Assembly: GCA_015056415.1 (NCBI GenBank)
Contig: SVGJ01000004.1
Span: 44,785-108,784, forward strand
Reading direction: 5' to 3'
Length of the DNA: 64,000 bases
DNA from: Clostridiales bacterium
GTDB taxonomy: Bacteria; Bacillota; Clostridia; Christensenellales; Aristaeellaceae
Positions 33,574-41,858 of the stretch are shown here, one piece after another. The notes below the pieces were generated by a model. It worked only from the letters and a program-made list of their open reading frames with translations, was not told the origin of the DNA and searched no databases. Positions within the stretch are counted from its first letter, which is position 1; the number at the start of each line of letters is the position of its first letter. A program made the translations under genes and the position numbers.

Positions 33574-35895
33574 TTAGACGCCGTGCTTGACGCGGTCGTG
33601 CTCTTCGGCACGCTTGGCGTTGTTGAAGCGGTCGAGTGTGCCGACGAGGTAGCCGGTGATGCGGCGGATACGCTCGAAGGGACGGCCGTCTTCCTTGCGG
33701 TGGCAGCAGGGGCACTCGTCACCGATGATGCCGTTGTAGCCGCAAACGGGGTCACGGTCGATGGGGTGGTTGATGGAGCCGTAGCCAATGCCCTTGTCGT
33801 GCATGAAACGGACGATCTTCTCAAAGGCGTCCAGGTTCTGCAGGGGATCGCCATCCATTTCCACATAGGAGATGTGGCCGGCGTTGGTCAGGGCGTGGTA
33901 GGGTGCCTCGATGGACAGCTTGTGGAATGCGGAGCAGGGATGATACACCGGCACATGGAAGCTGTTGGTGTAATAATCACGCTCGGTAACGCCGGGGATC
34001 ACGCCGAACTTCTCCTTGTCCAGGCGGATAAAGCGGCCGGACAGGCCCTCGGCGGGGGTGGCGATCAGACTGTAGTTCAGGCCGCGCTCACGGGCCAGCT
34101 TATCGGTGAAGGCACGCATGGCGCCGATGATCTCCAGACCCAGGTTCTGGCTCTCTTCACATTCGCCGTGGTGCTTGCCGCGCAGAGCCACCAGGGCTTC
34201 GGCCAGACCGATAAAGCCGATGGTCAGCGTGCCGTGCTTGAGGACTTCCTCAACGGTGTCGTTCCAGTCCAGACGTTCGGAATCGATCCACACGCCCTGA
34301 CCCATCAGGAAGGGGAAGTTGCGGACCTTCTTCTTGCTGATGATGGCCATACGCTCGTCCAGCTGAGCAGCCACCAGCTGCATCTTGCGCTCCAGCTCCT
34401 CAAAGAACCACTGCACGTCGCCGTTGGCCTTGATGGCAATGCGGGGCAGGTTGATGGAGGTGAAGGACAGATTGCCGCGGCGGGGAGAAACCTCGCGCTT
34501 GGGGTCATACACGTTGCCCATCACGCGGGTACGGCAGCCCATGTAGGCGATCTCCGTCTCGGGATGGCCAGGCTTGTAGTACTGCAGGTTGTAGGGCGCG
34601 TCCACAAAGGAGAAGTTGGGGAACAGGCGCTTGGCGCTGGTCTTGATGGACAGGCGATAGAGGTCATAGTTGGGCTCGCCGGGGTTGAAGTTGACGCCTT
34701 CCTTCACGCGGAAGATCTGGATGGGGAAGATGGGGGTCTCGCCGCCGCCCAGGCCTGCCTCGGTGGCGTGGAGCAGGTTCTTCATCACCATACGGCCCTC
34801 GGCGGAGGTATCCATGCCGTAGTTGATGGAGGAGAAGGGCACCTGCGCGCCGGCGCGGCTGTTCATGGTGTTCAGGTTATGCACCAGGGCTTCCATGGCC
34901 TGGAAGGTGGCCTTATCGGTCTCTTTCCAGGCGTGCTTCTGGGCGAAGTCCATAATGCGCTTGGACTGCACCTCGTCGCCCGTCTTTTCCAGCAGCAGAG
35001 CCAACACAGCAGCCTGCTGAGCCTCGCTGGGCTCCAGGGAGGGAGACAGCTCCTGCTCGGCCAGCCTGCTCATGATCTCGGCAGCGTTCTCTTCGGCGTG
35101 CTCGTCGCCCACCAGCAGCTCCAGGGCGCGGGCGATGTTCATGCGGTAACGCTTGATGAAGGTCTTCTTCACGCCGGGGGCCATGCCGTAATCGAAGTCC
35201 ACCACGCTCTGGCCGCCATGCTGGTCATTCTGGTTGGCCTGGATGGCGATGCAGCACAGGGCGGCATAGCTGGTGATATCCTGGGGCTCGCGCAGATAGC
35301 CGTGGCCGGTGGAGAAGCCGTCCTTGAACAGGGTGGACAGCTGGATCTGGCAGCAGGTGGTGGTAAGGGTATAGAAGTCCAGATCATGGATATGGATGTC
35401 GCCCTCGCGATGCGCCTGAGCAAAGCGGGGATCCAGCACATACATATCGTAGAACTGCTTGGCGCCCTCGGAGCCGAACTTCAGCATGGAGCCCATGGCG
35501 GTATCGCCGTTGATGTTGGCGTTTTCACGCTTGATGTCGGAATCGATGGCGTCCTTGAAGGTAATATCCTCGAAGGTCTTCATCAGGCGGGTGTTCATCT
35601 CACGCACGCGGCTGCGCTCGGCGCGATACAGGATGTAAGCCTTGGCGCTGCGCACGAAGCCCTTTTCGATCAGCACGCGCTCCACGGTGTCCTGCACCTG
35701 CTCCACCGTGGGGGTGGAGGATACGCTCTCGTTGTTCTCCAGCTCGGCCACCACGCGCTCGGCCAGGGCCTGGGCGGTCTCGCGGCCCTTGGCGCTGGAA
35801 GAGGCCTGGAAGGCGCGCAAAATAGCGTTTTCGATCTTGGCCTGGTCAAATTCCACCATACGGCCATCGCGTTTACGAATGTTGATGATACCCAT
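33574..35895 (-). CDS. nrdD: Anaerobic ribonucleoside-triphosphate reductase (class III)
   Basis: Glycyl-radical enzyme that makes deoxynucleotides without oxygen. The ATG after AGGAGGAG gives 773 residues (MGIINIRKRDGRMVEFD). The N-terminal ATP-cone allosteric domain covers about residues 1-95. The C-terminus has the zinc cysteines Cys718, Cys728, Cys730 and Cys731 and the radical loop RITGYL with Gly at about 748. It marks an anaerobic lifestyle. The promoter overlaps a predicted NrdR operator. nrdG follows after a long repeat. Confidence 0.97.
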   Translation of the reverse strand: MGIINIRKRDGRMVEFDQAKIENAILRAFQASSSAKGRETAQALAERVVAELENNESVSSTPTVEQVQDTVERVLIEKGFVRSAKAYILYRAERSRVREMNTRLMKTFEDITFKDAIDSDIKRENANINGDTAMGSMLKFGSEGAKQFYDMYVLDPRFAQAHREGDIHIHDLDFYTLTTTCCQIQLSTLFKDGFSTGHGYLREPQDITSYAALCCIAIQANQNDQHGGQSVVDFDYGMAPGVKKTFIKRYRMNIARALELLVGDEHAEENAAEIMSRLAEQELSPSLEPSEAQQAAVLALLLEKTGDEVQSKRIMDFAQKHAWKETDKATFQAMEALVHNLNTMNSRAGAQVPFSSINYGMDTSAEGRMVMKNLLHATEAGLGGGETPIFPIQIFRVKEGVNFNPGEPNYDLYRLSIKTSAKRLFPNFSFVDAPYNLQYYKPGHPETEIAYMGCRTRVMGNVYDPKREVSPRRGNLSFTSINLPRIAIKANGDVQWFFEELERKMQLVAAQLDERMAIISKKKVRNFPFLMGQGVWIDSERLDWNDTVEEVLKHGTLTIGFIGLAEALVALRGKHHGECEESQNLGLEIIGAMRAFTDKLARERGLNYSLIATPAEGLSGRFIRLDKEKFGVIPGVTERDYYTNSFHVPVYHPCSAFHKLSIEAPYHALTNAGHISYVEMDGDPLQNLDAFEKIVRFMHDKGIGYGSINHPIDRDPVCGYNGIIGDECPCCHRKEDGRPFERIRRITGYLVGTLDRFNNAKRAEEHDRVKHGV

Positions 35896-36044
35896 AGAAT
35901 CTCCTCCTGAGTTTTGCTGCTGTGCATACCCGAAAACAGGCGCAAGAGAAAAGGGAACCGCCGCCTGCTTTTCAAGCCCAGCGGCGGGGCCCTTCAAAAG
36001 CGGTATTGCACGCACTACCGCTTGTGTCTGACAAAAAGGGGCGA

Positions 36045-36060
36045 AAACCACATCTTGTGG
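36045..36060. promoter_or_regulatory. Predicted NrdR box 2
   Basis: AAACCACATCTTGTGG, 11 of 16 positions match the NrdR consensus ACACWATATATWGTGT. It lies 33 bases from box 1, centre to centre three helical turns, on the transcribed side of the nrdD promoter. Confidence 0.55.
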
Positions 36061-36077
36061 TGTTCACCACGAACAAG

Positions 36078-36093
36078 TGACATTATATTGTGT
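36078..36093. promoter_or_regulatory. Predicted NrdR box 1
   Basis: TGACATTATATTGTGT, 13 of 16 positions match the NrdR consensus. It covers the -10 box of the nrdD promoter, so binding would block polymerase. Confidence 0.65.
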
Positions 36094-36110
36094 TTGCATG
36101 ATCTTGTAAA
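36082..36110 (-). promoter_or_regulatory. Promoter of nrdD
   Basis: Minus strand: TTTACA (36105-36110), 17-bp spacer, TATAAT (36082-36087). The 5' leader is about 180 bases. Confidence 0.75.
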
Positions 36111-36235
36111 TGTACGAAACGGTCATTTTCAGCGTCACCTCCTCGGAAAAGTCCGCCAGCCCTTGTGTGGCCTCAAAAAATAATTTCTTGCCGAAAAATG
36201 TCGCAAATTTCACGCACTTGTTCATGATTTTCACG

Positions 36236-36264
36236 TTGACTTTTTGTAAACTTGCGTCTATCAT
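36236..36264 (+). promoter_or_regulatory. Promoter of corA
   Basis: TTGACT (36236-36241), 17-bp spacer, TATCAT (36259-36264), leaving a leader of about 175 bases before corA. This fills most of the gene-free stretch 35896-36445. Confidence 0.75.
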
Positions 36265-36320
36265 GGAAGATAAGGAAGTTTTCCCCTTCCGCACCAAATA
36301 GAAAGGAGCTGGCTTTTTCC

Positions 36321-36392
36321 ATGGATACCGACCCTGGTAGTAACACGCTATTCGTCCGGGAACAGCGCTCCTTTCGGGTGCGCGCCGTTTAA
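36321..36392 (+). CDS. Short upstream ORF in the corA leader (putative leader peptide)
   Basis: 23-codon ORF starting ATG with AAAGGAG 12 bases ahead and ending 53 bases before corA. The peptide begins MDTDPGSNTLF and ends with an arginine-rich stretch (REQRSFRVRAV). An acidic, proline-containing start followed by basic residues is also the layout of the Salmonella MgtL leader (MEPDPTPLP, then RRR), whose translation is unstable at low magnesium. The similarity is by eye and may be chance. The RBS spacing is longer than ideal. Confidence 0.45.
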   Translation: MDTDPGSNTLFVREQRSFRVRAV

Positions 36393-36412
36393 CGTGCATT
36401 GATGGACGCCGC

Positions 36413-36432
36413 TTCCGGTCATTTTGCCGGAA
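36413..36432 (+). promoter_or_regulatory. Hairpin overlapping the corA ribosome-binding site
   Basis: Arms TTCCGG and CCGGAA; the right arm runs into the AAAGGA site used by corA. A second hairpin, GCGCTCC.../...GGTGCGC, lies inside the short ORF just upstream, so the two could act as alternatives. Confidence 0.45.
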
Positions 36433-36445
36433 AGGACTGATCACC

Positions 36446-37393
36446 ATGAAGAGGATCTTCAAAACCGTTGACGATCACATGACCGAGTGCACCACCCTGG
36501 AAAAGGGCTGCTGGGTGCACCTGCAGAATCCCACCAAAGAAGAAGTGGACGGCCTCAACGCCCGCTTCGCCATCGATCCCACCTTCGTAGCCGCCGCGCT
36601 GGACGAGGAGGAATCCGCCCGCATCGAGCACGACCCGGAAAAGGGCCAGACGCTCATTGTGGTGGACATCCCCTACGTTGAAAGCGAGGGCAGCGGCTAC
36701 GTCTATTCCACGATCCCTCTGGGCATCGTGCTGGTGGATGATATCATCATCACCGTCTGCACCCGGGATACCCCCATCATCAACGATTTCACCGAGGAGC
36801 GCATCCGCGGCTTCTGGACCCACAAGCGCACCCGCTTCATCCTGCAGCTGCTGCACCGCAACGCCAGCCGCTACCTGGCCTACCTGAAGCAGATCGACAA
36901 GGCCTCCATGCACGTGCAGGAAAAGCTGGAGAAATCCTCCCGCAACCAGGAGCTTCTGCAGATGATGAAGCTGGAGAAATCCCTGGTATTCTTCTCCACC
37001 TCCCTCAAGAGCAACGAAATGGTGCTGGAGCGTCTCATGCGCCAGACCAACATCCTCCGCCAGTTCCCCGAGGATACGGACCTGCTGGAGGACGTCATCA
37101 TCGAAAACAAGCAGGCCATCGAGATGTGCGCCATCTACCGCGACATTATGACCGGCACCATGGATACCTTCGCCTCCATCATCTCCAACAACCTGAACAT
37201 CACCATGAAGGTGCTGACCAGCCTGACCGCCGTGCTGTCCATCCCCACGATCATCGCCTCCCTGTGGGGCATGAATGTGGGCGGCATCCCCTTCGCCTCC
37301 TCGCCCTTCGGCTTCTGGATCGTGGTGGGGCTCTCCGTGCTGCTGGCGATCGTTTCCTTCATCTTCATGTACAAGAAGCAAATGTTTAAGTAA
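36446..37393 (+). CDS. corA: CorA family magnesium/divalent cation transporter
   Basis: Pentameric ion channel-type transporter for Mg2+ or Co2+/Ni2+, 315 residues. A large cytoplasmic alpha/beta domain is followed by two membrane helices at the C-terminus. The selectivity motif GMN is present in LWGMNVGGIPF between them, and a basic KK tail closes the protein. Preceded by a 175-base leader with a short ORF and RBS hairpin that could regulate it. The serine hydrolase gene follows 12 bases later. Confidence 0.93.
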   Translation: MKRIFKTVDDHMTECTTLEKGCWVHLQNPTKEEVDGLNARFAIDPTFVAAALDEEESARIEHDPEKGQTLIVVDIPYVESEGSGYVYSTIPLGIVLVDDIIITVCTRDTPIINDFTEERIRGFWTHKRTRFILQLLHRNASRYLAYLKQIDKASMHVQEKLEKSSRNQELLQMMKLEKSLVFFSTSLKSNEMVLERLMRQTNILRQFPEDTDLLEDVIIENKQAIEMCAIYRDIMTGTMDTFASIISNNLNITMKVLTSLTAVLSIPTIIASLWGMNVGGIPFASSPFGFWIVVGLSVLLAIVSFIFMYKKQMFK

Positions 37394-37404
37394 GGAGGGA
37401 TCCC

Positions 37405-38844
37405 ATGCCCCGCGTTACCCCGCTCCCCCGCTGCACCCCTGCTCAGGCAGGGCTTGACCCCCGGCGTATTGTCGCCATGATCGACGATTACCAGGCCCGG
37501 GGTCTGCAGATCCACAGCTTCCTGCTGGTTCGCCACGGCAAGGTGCTGTGCGAGGGCTACTACGCCCCTTACGGTCCCGACCAGCTGCAGACTGTGTTCT
37601 CCCTCTCCAAGACCTTCACCTCTGTGGCCGTTGGCATCGCCGAGGGCGAGGGCCTCATCCGCCTGGACGAAAAGGTCATTGACCTCTTTGCCGAGGAGCT
37701 GGCCGTCTCCGGCGTGACCCCCGGCAAGGAGCTGGAAAGCCTCACCCTGCGTCATCTTTTGCGGATGTCCACCGGTCAGCCGGAAGAGCCCTCCGGCGAG
37801 AACTGCTGGGAGGATATGCGCGTGGCCTTCCTCAAGCAGGCATTCACCGATATGCCCGGCGAAGTGTTCCGCTACAACACCAGTGCCACCTATATGCTCT
37901 CCGCCGCGCTGAAGAAGAAGGGCATCGACCTGGAGGACTACCTGCAGGAGAAGCTCTTCACACCCATGGGCATTTCCGGCACCCGCTGGCTGCGCGACCC
38001 CCACGACATCTGTACCGGCGGCTTCGGCTTCTCGCTGGTGCCGGAGGTCATCGCCAAGCTGGGCGTGTGCATCCTGAACGACGGCAAGTGGGAGGATAAG
38101 CAGCTTATCCCCCGCAACTATGTGGCCGCCGCCACCCGGGCACAGATCTACCAGGCCCCCGATGTGCTGGGCATGGGCGACTGGAACGCTGGCTACGGCT
38201 ACCAGATGTGGATGTGCGTCAACGGCTGCTTCCGGGGAGACGGTATGTACGGCCAGCTGTGCCTGATGGACCGCCGCACCGATACCGTGCTGGCCATGAC
38301 CGCCCTGGTGCACGACATGGGCACCGAGATGCAGGTGTATTACAACAACGTCCTCAACGCCTACCAGCCCGAGCCCCTGCCTGAGGACGAGGCCGCCATG
38401 ACCGAGCTGAACGCCCGCCTGTCCACCCTGCGGTATGAGCGCACCCTGCCCGAGGACGACGGCGCCCCCATCCCCGCCGCCGTGCTGGGCCGCTATGAAA
38501 ACCTGCCCTTCGGCGAGATGACCCTCGCCCTGGATGGAGACGTGCTGACCCTCGCCCGCCAGGGCGTGACGATCAAGGCGGCCCGCGGCACCTTCCTGCG
38601 CAATGACATGGCTCCCCTGGCCGACGTCCTGACCTACCGTGACCTGACCACCATCTTCCCGGTACTGATGGCCTGGGGCATGAAGGACGGCGCATTGGTG
38701 CTCCGCCAGTTCGAGGTAGAGGGGATGCAGGAGGTCACCCTGACCTTCAAGCCCGCCGAAAACGGCGTGAGCATCCTCCTGCAGGAAACCACCAACCCCG
38801 GCCAACCCTATACCGTGTATAACGGCACTATTCAGAAAGCATAA
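37405..38844 (+). CDS. Serine hydrolase, beta-lactamase class C-like
   Basis: 479-residue member of the beta-lactamase/D-alanyl-D-alanine carboxypeptidase-like family. The nucleophile motif SxxK is Ser66-L-S-Lys69 (in FSLSKTFTS) and the second motif is YNTSATY. A C-terminal beta-rich domain of about 130 residues follows. There is no signal peptide, so action on cytoplasmic esters or amides is likelier than on the wall. It starts after AAGGAGGG and is probably transcribed with corA; the pairing has no known reason. Confidence 0.87.
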   Translation: MPRVTPLPRCTPAQAGLDPRRIVAMIDDYQARGLQIHSFLLVRHGKVLCEGYYAPYGPDQLQTVFSLSKTFTSVAVGIAEGEGLIRLDEKVIDLFAEELAVSGVTPGKELESLTLRHLLRMSTGQPEEPSGENCWEDMRVAFLKQAFTDMPGEVFRYNTSATYMLSAALKKKGIDLEDYLQEKLFTPMGISGTRWLRDPHDICTGGFGFSLVPEVIAKLGVCILNDGKWEDKQLIPRNYVAAATRAQIYQAPDVLGMGDWNAGYGYQMWMCVNGCFRGDGMYGQLCLMDRRTDTVLAMTALVHDMGTEMQVYYNNVLNAYQPEPLPEDEAAMTELNARLSTLRYERTLPEDDGAPIPAAVLGRYENLPFGEMTLALDGDVLTLARQGVTIKAARGTFLRNDMAPLADVLTYRDLTTIFPVLMAWGMKDGALVLRQFEVEGMQEVTLTFKPAENGVSILLQETTNPGQPYTVYNGTIQKA

Positions 38845-38893
38845 GGGATCAGGCATGGCAAGCGAAGCCCGCCTTCTGCTCCCGACAAAGAAA

Positions 38894-38935
38894 CGCAGCC
38901 GCCTCTGTGATGGAGGCGGCTGCGTAATTTTTTGA
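38894..38935 (+). terminator. Terminator after the serine hydrolase gene
   Basis: Arms CGCAGCCGCCTC and GAGGCGGCTGCG, loop TGTGATG, followed by TAATTTTTT. A strong stem that also serves the convergent zinc-ribbon gene. Confidence 0.9.
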
Positions 38936-38947
38936 TGCTGAACAGGC

Positions 38948-39532
38948 TTATCTGACCTTGTTGCCGCAGTGAGAGCAAAACAGCGCGTTTTCAGCCAGCT
39001 TCGTGCCGCACTGGTTGCAGAATCGCGGAGCCTCTGCGGCCAGCTTCGTGCCGCATTTCACGCAGAACAATGCATTGTCCGCAACCGCGTTGCCGCACTT
39101 CGGGCAGCTGCGGCCTGCAATGACAGGCTTCGCAGGCACGCTTTGTACGGCAGCCGCCTTCTCCGGCGTGATCTTGTTTTCCGGACGAAGGAAGGAATCG
39201 ACGTCAATGCTGCAGACAATGCCGCGGATGCCCAGCTCCTTCTCGGCGATCTCCGTAAGATTCTGGGCGTAGCGCTCGTATCTCGCGCCCACAAGCTGAG
39301 CGATTGAAAAGCGCAGATCAACCGCGCAGCCGGTGCGGTACGGCATGAAATGCAGGGTACAGCTGCCACCGTTCATGTTATAGATCATCGAGTAATTGAT
39401 GCCGAAGGAAAAGGTGTGATAGGGTTCCTCCGCACAGGTACGGTCGAACTTCCGGCTCTTCGCGGCTGCGAGATAAGCCTTGTAAGTAGAAACCACATCG
39501 GCCTCGAAATAGTAACAGACATCTCTTCTCAT
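38948..39532 (-). CDS. Protein with two C-terminal zinc ribbons
   Basis: 194-residue cytoplasmic protein. The first 130 residues form a domain that I do not recognise. It ends with two zinc-ribbon units, CPKCGNAVADNALFCVKCG and CNQCGTKLAENALFCSHCG, giving eight cysteines in CxxC pairs. The ATG follows AAGGAGC. The promoter is close to consensus and the leader contains a palindromic hairpin, so the gene is likely well expressed. Function unknown. Confidence 0.75.
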   Translation of the reverse strand: MRRDVCYYFEADVVSTYKAYLAAAKSRKFDRTCAEEPYHTFSFGINYSMIYNMNGGSCTLHFMPYRTGCAVDLRFSIAQLVGARYERYAQNLTEIAEKELGIRGIVCSIDVDSFLRPENKITPEKAAAVQSVPAKPVIAGRSCPKCGNAVADNALFCVKCGTKLAAEAPRFCNQCGTKLAENALFCSHCGNKVR

Positions 39533-39584
39533 GCAGATCAGCTCCTTGTGTCAGTGATGGCGCAGCGCCATGAATGCTACTGAC

Positions 39585-39612
39585 ATTATAGCATATCACA
39601 GGAAATACGCAA
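39585..39612 (-). promoter_or_regulatory. Promoter of the zinc-ribbon gene
   Basis: Minus strand: TTGCGT (39607-39612), 16-bp spacer, TATAAT (39585-39590). Between it and the gene is a long hairpin, GTCAGT...ACTGAC (39550-39584), with an inner ATGGCGCAGCGCCAT palindrome. Confidence 0.7.
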
Positions 39613-39715
39613 GCGTGGCCCCCCCAAAAGCGGCCATATCGCCCCGGGAGCGGTATGGATCTCACGGCCGCGATCAGCAAGAAACCACCTGCCGGATAAA
39701 AACAGGTGCATACAG

Positions 39716-39755
39716 AAAAAAACAGCCCCGCAAGCATTGACTTGCAAAGCTGTTT
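39716..39755 (-). terminator. Terminator of tRNA-Leu(TAA)
   Basis: Minus strand: AAACAGC and GCAAG pair with CTTGC and GCTGTTT, followed by a seven-T run, six bases beyond the tRNA. Confidence 0.85.
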
Positions 39756-39760
39756 GGCCG

Positions 39761-39842
39761 TGCGGATAGCGGGACTCGAACCCGCACGCCTTGTGGGCAG
39801 GGGATTTTAAGTCCCCGGTGTCTGCCATTCCACCATATCCGC
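39761..39842 (-). tRNA. tRNA-Leu (anticodon TAA)
   Basis: Class II tRNA with a long variable arm, acceptor GCGGATA/TATCCGC, loop CTTAAAA, T-arm GGGTTCGAGTCCC. CCA is not encoded. Confidence 0.93.
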
Positions 39843-39887
39843 ATACACCAAGGATTATATCATTCTCCCTGCCCAGCGTCAAGCGCA

Positions 39888-40721
39888 TCAGTTCTCCAGG
39901 CTCTCCTTGATCTCCCGGCCGTCCCGCAGGAGCCGCGTCATACGGTCGCGGTCGTTATCCCGCAGGGCGTCACGGTACTCGGTAAGCCGCTCCACCAAAC
40001 CCTCCACCTCAGGCAGAAGGGCCTCGCGGTTATCAAAAAACAGCTCTGTCCACATATGCTCGTTCAGCCGCGCCACACGGGTCATGTCCGCGAAGGAACC
40101 GGCGGAGAAGCCCTTGTGCCGGCCTGCCAGCGGCGTCTTGACATAGGCGCTGGAAACGATGTGCGCCAGCTGGCTGGTATAGGCGATCATCTCGTCATGG
40201 GTCCGGGGCGTGGTGAACTGCACCCGGCGGAAGCCCAAGTCCATAAAGAAATCCCGTGCCCGCTGGAGCAGCTCCGGCTCCTCGTCGCCCATGGGCGTGA
40301 GGATCATGCTGGCATTGTCGAACAGGTCATCCTTGGCGTACTTGAAGCCGGAGAATTCCCGGCCAGCCATTGGATGACCGCCGATGAAGTGCCAGCCGCC
40401 CGCCTTGGCCAGCGGGATAAGCTGGCGGCAGATCTCCTGCTTCACACCGCCGCAATCGATCACCAGCGCGCCGGGCTTGAACTGCCCAGCGTGCTCCTCC
40501 ACCCATTCCACGATGCCAGCGGGATACAGCGCCACCAGAACCATGTCACAGGCGGAGAGGTTGGTCTTGTCCATTTCCTCGTCCAGGGCATCCATAAGCT
40601 GGGCCTGCAGGATGGTCTGCAAGTCCGCATCGCAGCCAATGACCCTGTGCCCCGTGTTCAGCTTGATGGTTTTGGCCAGGGAGCCGCCGATAAGCCCCAG
40701 GCCTACGATTCCGATATTCAT
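39888..40721 (-). CDS. tyrA: Prephenate (or arogenate) dehydrogenase
   Basis: NAD(P)-dependent enzyme of tyrosine synthesis, oxidising prephenate to 4-hydroxyphenylpyruvate. From the ATG after CGGAGGC it has 277 residues. The nucleotide-binding loop is GIVGLGLIGGSLA at the N-terminus, with the catalytic GGHPMAGREFSG block in the middle. There is no C-terminal ACT domain, so no feedback control by tyrosine is expected at the protein. Other aromatic pathway genes are not adjacent. Its leader can fold and hide the ribosome-binding site. Confidence 0.93.
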   Translation of the reverse strand: MNIGIVGLGLIGGSLAKTIKLNTGHRVIGCDADLQTILQAQLMDALDEEMDKTNLSACDMVLVALYPAGIVEWVEEHAGQFKPGALVIDCGGVKQEICRQLIPLAKAGGWHFIGGHPMAGREFSGFKYAKDDLFDNASMILTPMGDEEPELLQRARDFFMDLGFRRVQFTTPRTHDEMIAYTSQLAHIVSSAYVKTPLAGRHKGFSAGSFADMTRVARLNEHMWTELFFDNREALLPEVEGLVERLTEYRDALRDNDRDRMTRLLRDGREIKESLEN

Positions 40722-40729
40722 ACGAAAAA

Positions 40730-40781
40730 GCCTCCGTTCTGCCGTACTACGATTCCCCATCGTATTCGACAGTCCGGAGGC
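40730..40781 (-). promoter_or_regulatory. Structured leader that can sequester the tyrA ribosome-binding site
   Basis: In the mRNA, GCCTCCG (40781-40775) can pair with CGGAGGC (40736-40730), the Shine-Dalgarno of tyrA. An inner hairpin TACGAT/ATCGTA (40748-40764) is enclosed. No T-box or known riboswitch core was seen. Confidence 0.5.
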
Positions 40782-40835
40782 CGATTCCTGCTTATTGCCA
40801 CTCAGGCACGGCTCACAGCAGGAAAACCAATATGC

Positions 40836-41753
40836 TTATGCAGAGACCGCTTTGTCTTCCACGGGCTTATCGGCATTGACCTTGGGCTCGTGATACTCCA
40901 TTTTGGGATCATAGCGCACCGTCTCCGGCGGAACCTCCAGCAGTTCGGGATGATTCAGGCAGCGGTTCATGGTGGCGAAGAAGCCCGCATAGTGGGCGCC
41001 GGAGCACACGCGCTCATCAGCGGTGATGCCGATGGGCAGCCAGCGCTTCATGCGGGGCTGGCCATCCTCCATGACCATGGTGCGCTCCACCGAGCCCATG
41101 CCGAAGAAGAGGCTCGTGGAACCAAAGTTGTAGATGTGGTGATTCACATGGTGCAGGCCGATGGAGGCGTTGTTGGTAATGTACATGCTGGTGTGGAAGG
41201 GCAGCTCGTCCAGCAGCGCGCCGGGGCACAGGCCGTAGCGGTCCAGCAGGCGAACCAGCGCCACCACAGCCGTGGCCAGACCGGGCACAGCGTGCAGCAC
41301 GCCCACCAGCTTATCGAGGAAGTTCTTTTCCTCCACACCGCGGTTGGCATCGATGGCCTTGTTCATGCGGTCGCGGACATCGTAAAGGGTATCGGTGGGA
41401 TCAAAGCGGAGCTTCACCGCCGTCTCGCCGCCCTCGGCGTCCTGGGGATCCTTGAGCATCGTGAAGGAGACGGTGCAGTTGTTGCGGGAGTAATACTGCT
41501 TGTTCATGATATAGCGGTTGATCTCCGGGTGCTGGCTCACCGCGCGGACGAAGGACGCCACAATGATCTGCATGAAGGTGATCTTCTCGCCCTTGGCGCT
41601 CTGCTTGGCAATGTAACGGGCCAGCATCTCGTAATCCACCTTGTGCTGCAGGAACACCTGGGCGTCACAGCGCATGGGCATCAGGTAGGGGGTGATGCGG
41701 ACGATGGGATCGATGGTGGTGATGCGCCGGCCATCGGGACGGAATCCAAACAT
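40836..41753 (-). CDS. Lipoyl-less 2-oxoacid dehydrogenase E2-like protein with altered active site
   Basis: 305-residue protein with the CAT/E2 acyltransferase fold but no lipoyl or E1/E3-binding domain. The region that normally reads DHRVxDG appears as ADERVCSGAHYAGF, so the catalytic His is a Glu and the Asp is a Ser. A separate HHVNHH cluster precedes it. The ATG follows GAGAGGTA. It may be a non-catalytic relative or use different residues. No pyruvate or branched-chain dehydrogenase genes are nearby. It lies upstream of tyrA on the same strand, 114 bases apart. Confidence 0.75.
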   Translation of the reverse strand: MFGFRPDGRRITTIDPIVRITPYLMPMRCDAQVFLQHKVDYEMLARYIAKQSAKGEKITFMQIIVASFVRAVSQHPEINRYIMNKQYYSRNNCTVSFTMLKDPQDAEGGETAVKLRFDPTDTLYDVRDRMNKAIDANRGVEEKNFLDKLVGVLHAVPGLATAVVALVRLLDRYGLCPGALLDELPFHTSMYITNNASIGLHHVNHHIYNFGSTSLFFGMGSVERTMVMEDGQPRMKRWLPIGITADERVCSGAHYAGFFATMNRCLNHPELLEVPPETVRYDPKMEYHEPKVNADKPVEDKAVSA

Positions 41754-41835
41754 AGGCTGTACCTCTCTTTGTCAATGAAATCGTGACAATGATGATGACA
41801 AAATGAAAAACGTATCGAAATCAGTCACAAGTTAA

Positions 41836-41845
41836 TTGTATACAA
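41836..41845. promoter_or_regulatory. TTGTATACAA palindrome upstream of the E2-like gene
   Basis: Perfect ten-base palindrome of a type often bound by GntR-family repressors. It sits 83 bases ahead of the E2-like start and just past the end of the helicase gene. A short motif, so chance is possible. Confidence 0.3.
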
Positions 41846-41858
41846 ACATGCAGTTTTG

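Noticed and set aside
36265..36445. M-box magnesium riboswitch ahead of corA
   Set aside because: The leader is about 175 bases, but I could not find the conserved M-box core; the short ORF and RBS hairpin explain it better.
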